NCBI RefSeq assembly: GCF_000424005.1
Contig: NZ_AUJB01000013.1
Location: forward strand, 1-64,000
Source: Pseudobutyrivibrio ruminis CF1b
GTDB taxonomy: Bacteria; Bacillota; Clostridia; Lachnospirales; Lachnospiraceae
Length of the DNA stretch: 64,000 bases
Direction: 5' to 3'
The number at the start of each line of letters is the position of its first letter. The stretch's first letter is position 1. The translations under genes and the position numbers were made by a program. Shown piece by piece: positions 23,886-33,410 of this stretch. The notes beneath the pieces were generated by a model. That model was given only the letters and a program-made list of their open reading frames with translations, was not told where the DNA came from and did no database searches.

Positions 23886-24701
23886 TTACAAAATACCATC
23901 AGCTTTCTCAATAATATTTTCATTGGTAAGATTGTCTGGGGAAGATACCCAGTAATCAAGATTATAAAGACCTGTATCCCTTACTTTAAAGTGTGTCATA
24001 TATACTGATTCTTCAGATTCTCTGGCAAGGACTATGATAAGAGTGGGTTCACCTAAGTAATCTTTTTCACCGAACACGTAGTAATAGGTTTTCTCATCAT
24101 CAAAGTCTTCACGAAGTTTATCTAATGCAGCATCGAAATTTCCAGATTCCTTATTAGCTTCTTTGAGAAGCTCTGCCTGTGCAAGATGCTTTTGGAGTGA
24201 CTTACTTCTGGAAGCCGAAATATTATCCGCCAAGTTGATTGCAAAAGGACTGACGAGTGCTATTACAGTAAAACCTACACATACTATGGTCGTTATCAAT
24301 GATTTTAGATCTAAGTCAAGATTAGAGGAGTTTAAGATATTCATGATTAACTGAGTTTTTTCTGGCAGGATATAATTTGGAGATAGAACAACCTGTCTTA
24401 TTTCCGCCATACGTCTTCCTGACCTACATATAAACCCTAAAGTTAGAGACGCGGGCAAACTAATTATCATAAGCCCTGTTGACATCAAAATAATAAATAG
24501 AGAAGAATCTGCATCACAAAAGTTTAGTAGATATGCCGCTCCGCCAATAATACATGCTAGTAATGGCATAAAAAAAGGTAATAGCTGGATAAATAGCATA
24601 ATCCTTTTATTTTTTAAATATTTTTTGAAGTCATCAATAGTGATGTAATCAAATACATATAAATTTCTAAAGAAAGCATCTAATTTTAAATAATAGAGCA
24701 T
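23886..24701 (-). CDS. Uncharacterised membrane protein with C-terminal soluble domain
   Basis: 271 residues. Hydrophobic segments at about 36-59, 66-90 and 138-160 surround a basic loop (FICRSGRRMAEIRQV). A soluble C-terminal domain follows with a coiled-coil-like stretch (SLQKHLAQAELLKEANKE) and a strand-rich end (TYYYVFGEKDYLGEPTLIIV, YMTHFKVRDTGLY). It is the first gene of the two-gene unit with 23266. Function unknown. The 140 bases upstream are AT-rich with no recognised site. Confidence 0.7.
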   Translation of the reverse strand: MLYYLKLDAFFRNLYVFDYITIDDFKKYLKNKRIMLFIQLLPFFMPLLACIIGGAAYLLNFCDADSSLFIILMSTGLMIISLPASLTLGFICRSGRRMAEIRQVVLSPNYILPEKTQLIMNILNSSNLDLDLKSLITTIVCVGFTVIALVSPFAINLADNISASRSKSLQKHLAQAELLKEANKESGNFDAALDKLREDFDDEKTYYYVFGEKDYLGEPTLIIVLARESEESVYMTHFKVRDTGLYNLDYWVSSPDNLTNENIIEKADGIL

Positions 24702-24889
24702 ATTTCACACCTTTAAATCCTAAAATTCACTGTAATCATATCATCAATCTGTGTTAATCCTATTAACGCCTGAAGGTAAAAAGAAAATGTTATAACACAA
24801 AAAAGCTTATTATGTGTAATTATTATTGAAATATATATTAAATTTAATGTAAAATAGTGCCAATGTTATTGCTAGTTGGAGGCATAGTC

Positions 24890-24994
24890 ATGGATAGTAT
24901 AAATTTAATAAATATATTATGGACATTAGGAAATATAGCTCTTTGGATTTTTATACTTATTTTTCTTATTAAGCTAATTAAGAGATCAAAATAA
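24890..24994 (+). CDS. 34-residue single-helix membrane protein
   Basis: Short ORF with a good ribosome site (TTGGAGG, 8 bases before the ATG). It reads MDSINLINILWTLGNIALW then IFILIFLIKLIKRSK. One transmembrane helix with a basic C-terminal tail. An immediate hairpin (24994) closes the transcript. It resembles small membrane regulators or type-I toxin peptides in design, without proof. Confidence 0.5.
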   Translation: MDSINLINILWTLGNIALWIFILIFLIKLIKRSK

Positions 24995-25021
24995 AAGGAG
25001 AGCACAGTGATGCTCTCCTTT
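24994..25021 (+). terminator. Hairpin after small ORF
   Basis: AAAGGAGAGCA/TGCTCTCCTTT, 11-bp stem, short T-tract. Confidence 0.6.
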
Positions 25022-25037
25022 GGTACTTCAGAAAACT

Positions 25038-25250
25038 TTATGCAGTTTTGCATTCACAGCCACATAATTTGATTAAGGCATCAATATATTCATGTGCTTC
25101 AATCCATGTATTGAACTGGCCGATATGGAGTTTGTTAACGAAGACATGGCAACCATCATCGGCAAATACTACAATTCCATTCTTGTAAGCATTATAAGAA
25201 TAATTTTTGATCATCTCTTCAAAGTTATTATTGTGTACATATACTAACAT
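25038..25250 (-). CDS. Small hypothetical protein, Cys-rich end
   Basis: 70 residues from MLVYVHNNN (AAAGGGGG upstream); the longer frame has no ribosome site. An alpha/beta pattern (GIVVFADDGCHVFVNKLH, TWIEAHEYIDALIKL) ends in CGCECKTA with three cysteines, possibly a metal site. No family recognised. Confidence 0.55.
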   Translation of the reverse strand: MLVYVHNNNFEEMIKNYSYNAYKNGIVVFADDGCHVFVNKLHIGQFNTWIEAHEYIDALIKLCGCECKTA

Positions 25251-25372
25251 TCTTTTGTCCCCCTTTTCTAATAACATTTTATCCGTTGATTAATACGGAA
25301 GAAATTGGAAGACTTTCCTATTATTTATTTCGGATATTTTTTTATATATTATTACTGGTTGGAGGATTTGTT

Positions 25373-26224
25373 ATGAGTAAAGATTTTTTAACAGGCAAAA
25401 AATATGGCAGAAAGGCAGTTATAGTCTTTTTTACAATGGTGATATTGTTCTCAGGGGTATGTGAGACACTTTACTGTATGGGTGGCTCTGAGTGGCTGGT
25501 AGCTATTTTGATGTGGATACCTGCAATATCTGCTATTGTTGCATCCCTTGTAAGCATCGCAGAGAGTGGAGAAAGATATTCTTTTAAAAATCACAGAAGT
25601 CTTATAGGTATAAGATTCAGCCATATTAAATATATACTGATGGGAGTTCTTATTCCATTTGTTTATCTATTTATTCCTTACAGAGTTTATTGGACAATGC
25701 ATCCTGAAAATTATGCATACAATGGGGTGGCCTTTTCATTAATACTAAAGGATTTGGCTCTCTATACAGTAATCAGTGTATTAGTTTCTTTACTTACCGC
25801 TTTAGGAGAAGAGATTGGATGGAGAGGATTTATGCTTCCTGCTCTTTTAGAGAGAATTGGTGTGATTAAAGCTTTTGCCATTGTAGGATTGTTTTGGTGT
25901 TTATGGCATTTTCCACTACTTATTTGGGGCGGATACATGGAAGGGGCATCTTTATTGTATAGTCTGATTGCCTTCCTGCTTTGTATTTTTCCAGTGAGTA
26001 TAATTGCTGCAATACTTACAATTAAAAGCCAAAGCGTGTGGCCTGCAGCATTTCTTCATGCAGCACATAATGCATATGATCAGGCCGTTTTTGCTGGACT
26101 TACTGGAGGCAATGACAAAATGTATTATGTAAGCGAGACAGGATGTATCACTATTATTTGTGCCTGGGCTATAGCGATTATAATGCTTTTTTTGTATAAA
26201 CCTTGGAAGGATGAGAAGTGCTGA
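25373..26224 (+). CDS. CPBP-family intramembrane metalloprotease
   Basis: About 284 residues, many membrane helices. Motifs: GEEIGWRGFMLP (EExxxR), FWCLWHFPLL (His) and FLHAAHNAYDQ (third motif). Start ATG 25373 has TTGGAGG eight bases upstream. The frame extends to a TTG at 25286 that would add a hydrophobic segment but has no ribosome site, so the start is not settled. The family acts in membrane proteolysis, sometimes bacteriocin-related; the target here is unknown. Confidence 0.85.
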   Translation: MSKDFLTGKKYGRKAVIVFFTMVILFSGVCETLYCMGGSEWLVAILMWIPAISAIVASLVSIAESGERYSFKNHRSLIGIRFSHIKYILMGVLIPFVYLFIPYRVYWTMHPENYAYNGVAFSLILKDLALYTVISVLVSLLTALGEEIGWRGFMLPALLERIGVIKAFAIVGLFWCLWHFPLLIWGGYMEGASLLYSLIAFLLCIFPVSIIAAILTIKSQSVWPAAFLHAAHNAYDQAVFAGLTGGNDKMYYVSETGCITIICAWAIAIIMLFLYKPWKDEKC

Positions 26225-26306
26225 AATTGTCCTATCAAATATTAAGAATGATATTGTTGCAGTCAGATGAACACTGTATGGAAAATAATTAGTTATTAAA
26301 AATAAA

Positions 26307-26339
26307 GGGAATCACTCAGAAGAGCGATTCCCATTTTTT
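26307..26339. terminator. Bidirectional terminator
   Basis: GGGAATC/GATTCCC stem with T6 on the plus strand and a T-rich tail on the minus strand. Serves the converging genes 25373 and 26374. Confidence 0.75.
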
Positions 26340-26373
26340 ATGTGGTTATAAACTTTAGATCATTAAGTCCTGC

Positions 26374-28725
26374 TTATTTTACGTTTGACCAGATTTTGTA
26401 TTCTACGTTAGGATTTACACCCTTCATTTCGAATAATTCGCTTACAGTTACGAATGTGTAACCCTGGTTCTTAAGACCTTCGATGATCTGTGGAAGAGCT
26501 GATACAGTCTGGCTGTTGCCCTGGAAGTCGTGAAGGAGAATAATGTCGCCATCCTTAGCTGAGCTAAGAACAGAGTTTACTCTCTGAGAAGCTGATATGC
26601 TTGACTCCCAGTCGTTGTGCATGCTTCCCTGAATGAAAGGAAGGTCGATGTTCTGGTACATTGTGTTGTTTACAGAAATGTAAGGTGGTCTGAAGAACTT
26701 CACATCAACACCAGCTGTGTTCTTGATAGCAGAAGCTGTCCAGTCAATCTGGTTTCTAATCTGTGAAGCATTCATTTTTGTCATGTCCTCATGTGTGTAT
26801 GAGTGACAAGCAAGCTCACAACCCATCTTTACCTGTCTCTGTACGATAGAAGCTGTGTTAGAGTTTACGTTCTGTCCAATAAGGAAGAATGTAGCCTTAA
26901 CATTGTACTTCTCGAGAACGTCAAGTACCTGGCTTGTTGTGCTTGAAGGACCATCGTCAAATGTAAGAGCAATAAGCTTCTGGTTCTGTGTGTTTGTACC
27001 TGAGTTATTGCCTGTGTTAGAAGAGCTTCCAGCACCAGCGCCTGCTCCGGCACCAGCTGCACCTGCTCCACTAATTGTTAAGTAATCAAGGTAAGCATCC
27101 CACTGACCATCATCAGCTGTAACAACAAGCTCGATTGTCTGATTGCCTGTGCCGTGGCTTACGTTCTTGATTGTGTACTCTGCAGGATAAGAATCTCCAT
27201 AGTAGAAGGTTCCCTTTGTCTGTCCACCGATTTTTAAATCTACACGAGCCATCTTGTCATTGTTAGAGCAAGCGCGAAGTGTGAAATCGTGTGTACCTGA
27301 TGTAAAGTTCTGTGTATATTTTACTGCGTCATTATTAGCATAGAGGGCTACTCCGTTGAAAGGAGAAGAGATGCTGCCAGTGTACTGGCCACTCTTTGTC
27401 ATCTTTTCGCATTCAATCTTTGTAGAGCCTGAAGTCTCTGTTGAAGCACCTGTGTTTCCAGACTGCTGCTCTGTAGAGCCTGTGTTACCTGTCTGGCTGC
27501 CAGTGTTTCCTGTATTTCCTGTGTTGCCGCCCTGTGAAGAAGAGCCGCTGCCTGATTTACCTTCAGAGCTGATACCGCCAATTCCGAGCCAGTCAAGATA
27601 AGCATCCCACTGACCATCATCAGCTGTAACAACAAGCTCAACTGTCTGATTGCCTGTGCCATGGCTAACGTTCTTAATTGTGTACTCTGCAGGGTTAGCA
27701 TCGCCAAAATAGAATGTTCCCTTATTCTGACCGCCAATCTTAAGATCTACACGAGCCATGTTGTCATTGTTTGAGCAACCGCGAAGTGTGAAATCATGAG
27801 TTCCCTTTGTAAAGTTCTGTGTGAACTTAACTGTGTCGTTATTTCCATAGAGAGCAACGCCACTGAAAGGAGAAGAGATACCGCCTGTATACTGGCCACC
27901 CTTTGTCATGGTCTCGCACTGAATCTTGTCAGCATCTGCTACTTTTACAAGATTGTTACCAGCGTTTTCATTTCCAGTGTTTCCACCCTGGTTTCCGCCT
28001 TGGTTGCCTGAGCTGCTAGAGCTGCCAGAAGAAGAACCACCAACTGTCATGTTGTTCTTGTATACGCTGGCTGAACCGCTACTCTGATAACCTTCGATAT
28101 TCAATGCAGCTTCATAAAGCTTACCGCATCTCATACCCATTCTTTCCCAAGCCTTAAAGTGCTCAGATACGCTAATTGTACCGCTGGTTCTCTTAGAGGT
28201 ACGAACGCTAAAGTACTGTTTAAATGTTGTGTCACCCTGAATAGAAGGTGCATTGTATCTTGTTGTTTCATAGACATCATATGTGCCACCATCTACCTGG
28301 ATTTGACCCTTTGGTGTGCCTCCTGGTGGACGCCATGTTCCCCAACTGTCTACGATGTAATACTCAACAAGCGGGTCTACAGTCCAGCCATAGACGCAAA
28401 GATAAGAATTACCGTTAGGTCTGTAATCACAGCCGTAATCAAAGGTAATATTTCCTATCTGCTGATAAGTCTGTGTACTATCGAATTTCTTACCTTTACG
28501 GAAAAGAGCATTGTTGATGTTGCTCCATGAGCAATCGAACGTTCCCCCAGCGTTCAATGTCATGCTAGTGTTTCCCGTATCTTTCCATAACTCGTAATCG
28601 TAACCATCCTGGTTACCTGTCTTATTGTTGTAGATTGTGTCGGCTGCTTTTACAGTCATGGATGGAACCAAGAGTGTAGCAGACATAACAATCGCCAACA
28701 ACGCCGCTGTTAATTTGTTTTTCAC
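26374..28725 (-). CDS. Secreted GH11 xylanase / CBM36 x2 / CE4 deacetylase
   Basis: About 783 residues. The GTG at 28725 is chosen because AGGAGG sits six bases before it; the ATG at 28740 lies in the ribosome site itself. Signal peptide ends near VKA-AD. GH11 endo-xylanase (about 30-230) has nucleophile Glu in [12 protein letters not shown] and acid/base Glu in NIEGYQSSG. Ser/Gly/Asn linker. Two CBM36-like xylan-binding modules (about 268-388 and 436-555; [37 protein letters not shown]). C-terminal CE4 (about 580-783): [27 protein letters not shown]. It would cut acetylated xylan and remove acetyl groups. The layout fits what I recall of XynT from Pseudobutyrivibrio xylanivorans. Confidence 0.95.
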   Translation of the reverse strand: MKNKLTAALLAIVMSATLLVPSMTVKAADTIYNNKTGNQDGYDYELWKDTGNTSMTLNAGGTFDCSWSNINNALFRKGKKFDSTQTYQQIGNITFDYGCDYRPNGNSYLCVYGWTVDPLVEYYIVDSWGTWRPPGGTPKGQIQVDGGTYDVYETTRYNAPSIQGDTTFKQYFSVRTSKRTSGTISVSEHFKAWERMGMRCGKLYEAALNIEGYQSSGSASVYKNNMTVGGSSSGSSSSSGNQGGNQGGNTGNENAGNNLVKVADADKIQCETMTKGGQYTGGISSPFSGVALYGNNDTVKFTQNFTKGTHDFTLRGCSNNDNMARVDLKIGGQNKGTFYFGDANPAEYTIKNVSHGTGNQTVELVVTADDGQWDAYLDWLGIGGISSEGKSGSGSSSQGGNTGNTGNTGSQTGNTGSTEQQSGNTGASTETSGSTKIECEKMTKSGQYTGSISSPFNGVALYANNDAVKYTQNFTSGTHDFTLRACSNNDKMARVDLKIGGQTKGTFYYGDSYPAEYTIKNVSHGTGNQTIELVVTADDGQWDAYLDYLTISGAGAAGAGAGAGAGSSSNTGNNSGTNTQNQKLIALTFDDGPSSTTSQVLDVLEKYNVKATFFLIGQNVNSNTASIVQRQVKMGCELACHSYTHEDMTKMNASQIRNQIDWTASAIKNTAGVDVKFFRPPYISVNNTMYQNIDLPFIQGSMHNDWESSISASQRVNSVLSSAKDGDIILLHDFQGNSQTVSALPQIIEGLKNQGYTFVTVSELFEMKGVNPNVEYKIWSNVK

Positions 28726-28947
28726 TAATAACCTCCTCACTTTTTCATATACATTAATATGTTATAACCACATAAATATTGTAATTGTGGAATAAAAGGG
28801 TAAAAACAGGACAAATTATATATTTAACCCGAAAAATTATATAAATATTTCGGAGAAGTTACAATAATGTTACATCTATATAAAATAGTTTAGGAAAATC
28901 TAAAGAATAATCAGAATTATTTATACAAAATTAAATCACATTTATAC

Positions 28948-28976
28948 TTTAACTCGCTAAAGTGATATGATACAAT
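28948..28976 (+). promoter_or_regulatory. Promoter/operator of the TrpXYZ-type operon
   Basis: TTTAAC, 17 bases, TACAAT. The -35 region lies in a palindrome ACTTTA-N6-TAAAGT. The same architecture occurs before aspartokinase at 31915. Confidence 0.55.
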
Positions 28977-29063
28977 GATGCTAAATGTCGAACGCAGTGA
29001 AGATATTTAGTATCAGGAGCACTTTAGTGCGACGATACAATGAAGCTAAATGTCAAACGCAGT
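28969..29063 (+). repeat. 30-bp direct repeat in the transporter leader
   Basis: Bases 28969-28998 and 29034-29063 match at 28 of 30 positions, starting GATACAATGA and ending AACGCAGT. The first copy includes the -10 box; the second lies in the leader after a GCACTTTAGTGC palindrome, so a promoter segment has been duplicated. Nothing else stands out in 28726-28947, which is AT-rich upstream DNA of two divergent genes. Confidence 0.75.
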
Positions 29064-29080
29064 ATTGAGGAGGACAACTT

Positions 29081-30133
29081 ATGAAGAAGAAAATAATTTC
29101 AATGCTTATGATTATGACCATGGCAGCAGCGTGCTTCGCAGGTTGTGGCGGCAACAAAGCAGAAGACAAGAGTGCAGGTGCAGACACAGCTGCTGATGGA
29201 AAGGTATATAAGGTAGGTATTATCCAGTACGTTGATGATGCATCTCTTAACCAGATTGTGGACAATCTTGAGAAGCAGCTTGATGCCATCGCTGAGGAAA
29301 AGGGCGTTACCTTTAATTACAAGGATTACTATTACAATGGTCAGGCTGATTCCACTACAATCAACCAGATTGTTACAGAGCTTATCAATGACGAGGTAGA
29401 TGTGCTTGTTCCTATCGCTACACCTACAGCTATGATTTGTCAGTCAGCTACAGAGGACAATCAGATTCCAGTTGTATTTGCAGCAGTATCTGATCCAGAA
29501 GGCGCAGGCCTTGTTGCCAGCAATGATGCACCAGGTGCAAATATCACAGGTACATCAGATGCGCTTAATACAGAAGCTATTCTTGATTTGATGCTTGAGC
29601 AGGACAGAGATTTACAGAAGGTTGGTCTTCTTTATGATAAGTCACAGGATGCTTCAACAGCTCCAATCAAGGCAGCTAAGGAATACCTCCAGAATGCAGG
29701 TATCGAGGTTATCGAGAAGACTGGTACTACAAACGACGAGGTTATGCTTGCAGCAGATGCTCTTTGTGCAGAGAAGGTTGGCGCAGTATTCACACCGACT
29801 GACAACACAATCATGACAGCTGAGCTTGCTATCTATGAGAAGTTCATCGATGCTGGAATTCCTCACTATTGCGGTGCTGATTCATTTGCTCTCAACGGAG
29901 CTTACCTTGGTTACGGTGTAAACTACGCTACACTTGGCGTTGAGACAGCAAAGATGGTTGCAGAGGTTTTAGTGGATGGCAAGGAGCCAGCTTCACTTCC
30001 AGTTAAGACTCTTGATAACGGTACAGCTACTGTTAACACAGAGACAGCTGCAGCACTTGATTTGGATTACGAAAAGCTTCGCGATATGTGCGACGGCTTC
30101 GTAGAAATCCAGACTTCAAAGGAGTTCGAATAA
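29081..30133 (+). CDS. ABC transporter substrate-binding lipoprotein (TrpX-type)
   Basis: 350 residues. Lipoprotein signal MKKKIISMLMIMTMAAACFAGCG with the lipobox at AGC. Mature part reads KVGIIQYVDDASLNQIVDNL, VPIATPTAMICQSATE, PVVFAAVSDPEGAGLV and GAVFTPTDNTIM, the ABC_sub_bind (PF04392) pattern. In streptococci this family with its permease and ATPase is TrpXYZ, linked to aromatic amino-acid uptake. Substrate here is unproven. Ribosome site GAGGAGG. First gene of a three-gene operon; no T-box element is visible in the about 100-base leader. Confidence 0.9.
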   Translation: MKKKIISMLMIMTMAAACFAGCGGNKAEDKSAGADTAADGKVYKVGIIQYVDDASLNQIVDNLEKQLDAIAEEKGVTFNYKDYYYNGQADSTTINQIVTELINDEVDVLVPIATPTAMICQSATEDNQIPVVFAAVSDPEGAGLVASNDAPGANITGTSDALNTEAILDLMLEQDRDLQKVGLLYDKSQDASTAPIKAAKEYLQNAGIEVIEKTGTTNDEVMLAADALCAEKVGAVFTPTDNTIMTAELAIYEKFIDAGIPHYCGADSFALNGAYLGYGVNYATLGVETAKMVAEVLVDGKEPASLPVKTLDNGTATVNTETAAALDLDYEKLRDMCDGFVEIQTSKEFE

Positions 30134-30153
30134 ATAATTAGGGGTTTAATGTA

Positions 30154-31101
30154 ATGTCAGGTATTTTTACAATTTCGATTTTTCAGAGTGCTTTAGAACT
30201 AGGGTGTATATACGCCCTAGTTGCTTTAGCACTTTTTATTTCATTTACAATTCTTAACATCGCAGATCTTACCACAGATGGCTGCTTCACTTTAGGATGT
30301 GCTGTTGGTGCAATGGTCACACTTGCCGGCCATCCATTCCTTGCTCTTATTGCAGCATTGATTTCAGGTGCCATGGCAGGATTTGTTACAGCCTTCCTCC
30401 AGACCAGACTTGGTGTGGAATCCATCCTTGCAGGTATTATCGTAAATACGGCGCTGTATACCATCAACATCGCAGTCATGGGATTTTCATCTCTGATTAA
30501 CCTTTTCGGTTGCGATACAATTTTCTCTTTGGGAAAAGATGGATTCGTAAATGCGATATTTGGTGACTGGTACAAGGTAGTGACAGTAGTTTTGATTTTG
30601 GCTGTTATCGCACTGGCTCTCTGGTGGTTCCTTGGTACCACACTTGGTATGTCCATCCGCGCCACAGGTGATAATGCAGAGATGGTAAAATCATCATCTA
30701 TCAATCCTACATTTACAATCACTGTTGGTTTATGTCTGTCAAACTCACTTACTGGTCTTTCAGGTTGTCTCATTGCCCAGTACCAGAAGTCAGCAGATAT
30801 CAACATCGGTACAGGTATGGTTACAATTGCGCTGGCTTCGCTTATCATCGGCCAGACTCTTATTGGAAATAAGGGAAGCACTATCCGCAGAATCTTAGGA
30901 ACAATTCTTGGTTCTGTTCTTTACAGATTTATCGTGGCAATCGCCCTTAGAATGAGTGTGCCAGCAGAGGCATTAAAGCTTGTTTCTGCAATAATTGTTG
31001 CAGTTGCAATCGCAATGCCTTATGTTAGAAAGAAGGCGGCTCTCAAAAAGCGTGAGTTTGCCAACTATAGAGGTAACAGGGAGGTGAAGGATAATGCTTA
31101 A
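30154..31101 (+). CDS. ABC transporter permease (TrpY-type)
   Basis: 315 residues, eight to nine membrane helices, branched-chain/TrpY-type permease fold (ALELGCIYALVALALFISF, LNIADLTTDGCFTLG, GMSIRATGDNAEMVKSS). The N-terminal DLTTDGCFTLG and RATGDN motifs are typical. Forms the channel for the binding protein at 29081. The stop overlaps the ATPase start by 8 bases. Confidence 0.9.
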   Translation: MSGIFTISIFQSALELGCIYALVALALFISFTILNIADLTTDGCFTLGCAVGAMVTLAGHPFLALIAALISGAMAGFVTAFLQTRLGVESILAGIIVNTALYTINIAVMGFSSLINLFGCDTIFSLGKDGFVNAIFGDWYKVVTVVLILAVIALALWWFLGTTLGMSIRATGDNAEMVKSSSINPTFTITVGLCLSNSLTGLSGCLIAQYQKSADINIGTGMVTIALASLIIGQTLIGNKGSTIRRILGTILGSVLYRFIVAIALRMSVPAEALKLVSAIIVAVAIAMPYVRKKAALKKREFANYRGNREVKDNA

Positions 31102-31894
31102 GATCGACAACATTTCAAAGACCTTCAATCCTGGCACCGTCAATGAAAAGGCGGCACTTACCAATCTTTCATTAGATTTAAAGAATGGAGATTTTGCCAC
31201 AATCGTTGGTTCCAACGGAGCGGGCAAATCCACCATGTTCAATGCCATCGCAGGCACCTTCATCGTTGATGAGGGAAACATCTATCTGGATGGTGAGGAC
31301 ATTACATTTAAAAAGGAACATGTTCGAAGCAAGGTGATTGGTCATCTTTTCCAGGACCCTTTGAAGGGCACTGCGCCAAATATGACCATCGAGGAAAATA
31401 TGGCTCTTGCATATCTTCGTGCCAGCCATGCTTCGAGTCAGTATTTTTCAAGAATCAGTAGCAAGGACAAGACGAAGTTCCGCGAACAGTTAGCCCTTCT
31501 CGGCATGGGACTTGAAGACAGAATGAAGCAGCCAGTAGGATTATTGTCAGGCGGTCAGCGTCAGGCTCTTACACTCTTGATGGCTACATTTGTTACACCT
31601 AAGCTTTTGCTTTTGGATGAGCACACAGCGGCTCTTGATCCAGCTACAGCTGAAAAGGTGTTGGAGCTCACAAAGAGCATCGTGGCTGAGCGAGGCATCA
31701 CTTGCCTTATGGTTACCCACAATATGCACCAGGCACTTGACGTAGGTAACAGAACACTTATGATGAATGCTGGACGCATCGTCTTCGATACTTCAGGAGA
31801 AGAGCGAGCAGGACTCACTGTAAATGACCTTCTTGAGAAGTTTAAAGTGGGCGCTGGAGAAGAATTAGATAATGACAGAGTATTATTGAGCTAG
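31094..31894 (+). CDS. ABC transporter ATPase (TrpZ-type)
   Basis: 266 residues. Walker A GSNGAGKST, Q-loop FQDPLKG, signature LSGGQRQAL, Walker B LLLLDEHTAAL (the acidic residue is followed by His where Pro is usual), H-loop VTHNM. Drives the permease at 30154. Start has AGGGAGG upstream and overlaps the permease stop. The DEHTAALDP form is normal in this subfamily. Confidence 0.93.
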   Translation: MLKIDNISKTFNPGTVNEKAALTNLSLDLKNGDFATIVGSNGAGKSTMFNAIAGTFIVDEGNIYLDGEDITFKKEHVRSKVIGHLFQDPLKGTAPNMTIEENMALAYLRASHASSQYFSRISSKDKTKFREQLALLGMGLEDRMKQPVGLLSGGQRQALTLLMATFVTPKLLLLDEHTAALDPATAEKVLELTKSIVAERGITCLMVTHNMHQALDVGNRTLMMNAGRIVFDTSGEERAGLTVNDLLEKFKVGAGEELDNDRVLLS

Positions 31895-31914
31895 TTTTTT
31901 GGGTAATTTAGTGC

Positions 31915-31943
31915 TTTAATTTACTAAAGTAATCGTGTACAAT
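31915..31943 (+). promoter_or_regulatory. Promoter/operator of aspartokinase gene
   Basis: TTTAAT, 17 bases, TACAAT, with CTTTA-N6-TAAAG across the -35 region. It matches the promoter at 28948 in both palindrome and spacing. Confidence 0.55.
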
Positions 31944-31993
31944 AGGCTTTGTTATTTCAGAATAAAAAATAGAACGACGAGGATTTTGTTATT

Positions 31994-33316
31994 ATGAAGA
32001 AGGTAGTTAAATTCGGCGGTAGCTCATTGGCAGACGCCGGCCAGTTTAAGAAGGTTGGCGATATCATTCGCGCTGATGAGAATCGTGTGTTTGTAGTTCC
32101 ATCTGCACCAGGTAAGCGTAACAGCAAAGATACTAAGGTTACAGACATGCTTATTGGCACTTATGAAGCTGCCAAGGCAGGCAAGGATGTAAAGAAGAAT
32201 CTTGCGGATATCAAGGCTCGTTATGACGAGATTATCACAGGACTTGAGTTAAAGGATTTCTCTCTTGATGAAGATTTCAAGGAGATTGCAGCTCAGATTA
32301 AAGAGGACTTATCTCTTGATTATCTTGCAAGCCGTGGTGAGTATCTCAACGGAAAGATTATGGCTAAGTATCTTGGCTATGATTTCATCGATGCAAAGGA
32401 TGTTATCTTCTTCAATGAAGAAGGAATGCTCAATTCATATAAGACAGAAAAAACTATGGCAAAGGTTCTCGAGGAGCACCCACGAGCTGTCATCCCAGGC
32501 TTCTATGGCTGTGGTAAGGACGGTAAGGTAAAGACATTCTCACGTGGTGGTTCTGATGTGACTGGTTCTATCGTTGCCGGCGCTGCGAAGGTAGATGTTT
32601 ACGAGAACTGGACTGACGTTTCAGGATTTTTGATTTGCGATCCACGTATCGTTAAGAATCCAGTAGGAATGCAGACAATCACATATCGTGAGCTTCGCGA
32701 GCTTTCATACATGGGTGCAGGCGTTCTTCACGAGGATGCTATTTTCCCAGTTCGTTCAGCAGGTATTCCTATCAATATTAAAAATACAAACAAGCCAGAG
32801 GATGATGGCACCTGGATTGTAGAATCTACAGCTCAGAAAAATGAGTACGTTATCACAGGTATCGCTGGTAAGAAGGGCTTCTGTACAGTACTTATCACAA
32901 AGTCACTTATGAACTCAGAGGTTGGTTTCTGCCGAAAGGCTCTTCAGGCATTCGAGGACAACGGAATCAGCATCGAGCACATGCCTTCAGGTATCGACAC
33001 AATGACAGTTGTTGTTCACGAGGATGAGTTCATCAACAAGGAGCAGGCAGTAGTTTCTGCTATTCACCGCAACTGCTCACCAGATTCTATCGAGATTGAA
33101 TCAGACCTTGCACTTATCGCTGTTGTAGGTCGTGGTATGAAGAGCACACGTGGTACTGCAGGACGTATCTTCTCTGCACTCAGCCATGCACATGTAAATG
33201 TCCGCATGATCGACCAGGGTTCTTCTGAGTTGAACATTATCATCGGAGTTCAGAACGAAGATTTCGAGGCTGCGGTGAAAGCAATTTACGATATTTTTGT
33301 ACTTACAAAACTTTAA
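31994..33316 (+). CDS. lysC: Aspartate kinase
   Basis: 440 residues. Phosphorylates aspartate, the first step to lysine, threonine and methionine. Kinase motif VKFGGSSLAD at the N-terminus, FSRGGSDVTGS substrate loop, YENWTDVSGF. Two C-terminal ACT domains (ITGIAGKKGFCTVLITKSLM, LALIAVVGRGMKSTRG) give feedback control. Single gene with its own promoter, shared in design with the upstream transporter, and a terminator at 33324. Enzyme identity is secure; which end-product inhibits it cannot be read. Confidence 0.93.
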   Translation: MKKVVKFGGSSLADAGQFKKVGDIIRADENRVFVVPSAPGKRNSKDTKVTDMLIGTYEAAKAGKDVKKNLADIKARYDEIITGLELKDFSLDEDFKEIAAQIKEDLSLDYLASRGEYLNGKIMAKYLGYDFIDAKDVIFFNEEGMLNSYKTEKTMAKVLEEHPRAVIPGFYGCGKDGKVKTFSRGGSDVTGSIVAGAAKVDVYENWTDVSGFLICDPRIVKNPVGMQTITYRELRELSYMGAGVLHEDAIFPVRSAGIPINIKNTNKPEDDGTWIVESTAQKNEYVITGIAGKKGFCTVLITKSLMNSEVGFCRKALQAFEDNGISIEHMPSGIDTMTVVVHEDEFINKEQAVVSAIHRNCSPDSIEIESDLALIAVVGRGMKSTRGTAGRIFSALSHAHVNVRMIDQGSSELNIIIGVQNEDFEAAVKAIYDIFVLTKL

Positions 33317-33323
33317 ATAATAC

Positions 33324-33352
33324 GCCACCCTAGTTACAGGGTGGCTCATTTT
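33324..33352 (+). terminator. Terminator of aspartokinase gene
   Basis: GCCACCCT/AGGGTGGC stem with a T-rich tail. Confidence 0.75.
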
Positions 33353-33361
33353 ATGTCTTTA

Positions 33362-33370
33362 TGATATACT
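33362..33370 (+). promoter_or_regulatory. Extended -10 promoter of the pyr operon
   Basis: TGATATACT, an extended -10 box, 40 bases before pyrC. The short leader has no room for a PyrR attenuator. Confidence 0.45.
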
Positions 33371-33410
33371 ATGAAAAGTTTCACACAGATTCAAAATCGA
33401 GGGAGAATGT

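Noticed and set aside
27356-28011. Plus-strand ORFs opposite the xylanase gene
   Set aside because: They mirror the Ser/Gly/Thr-rich linkers and CBM repeats of the minus-strand gene; no ribosome sites.
28741-29080. T-box leader before the TrpXYZ-type operon
   Set aside because: Only about 100 bases separate promoter and start and no T-box motif is present.
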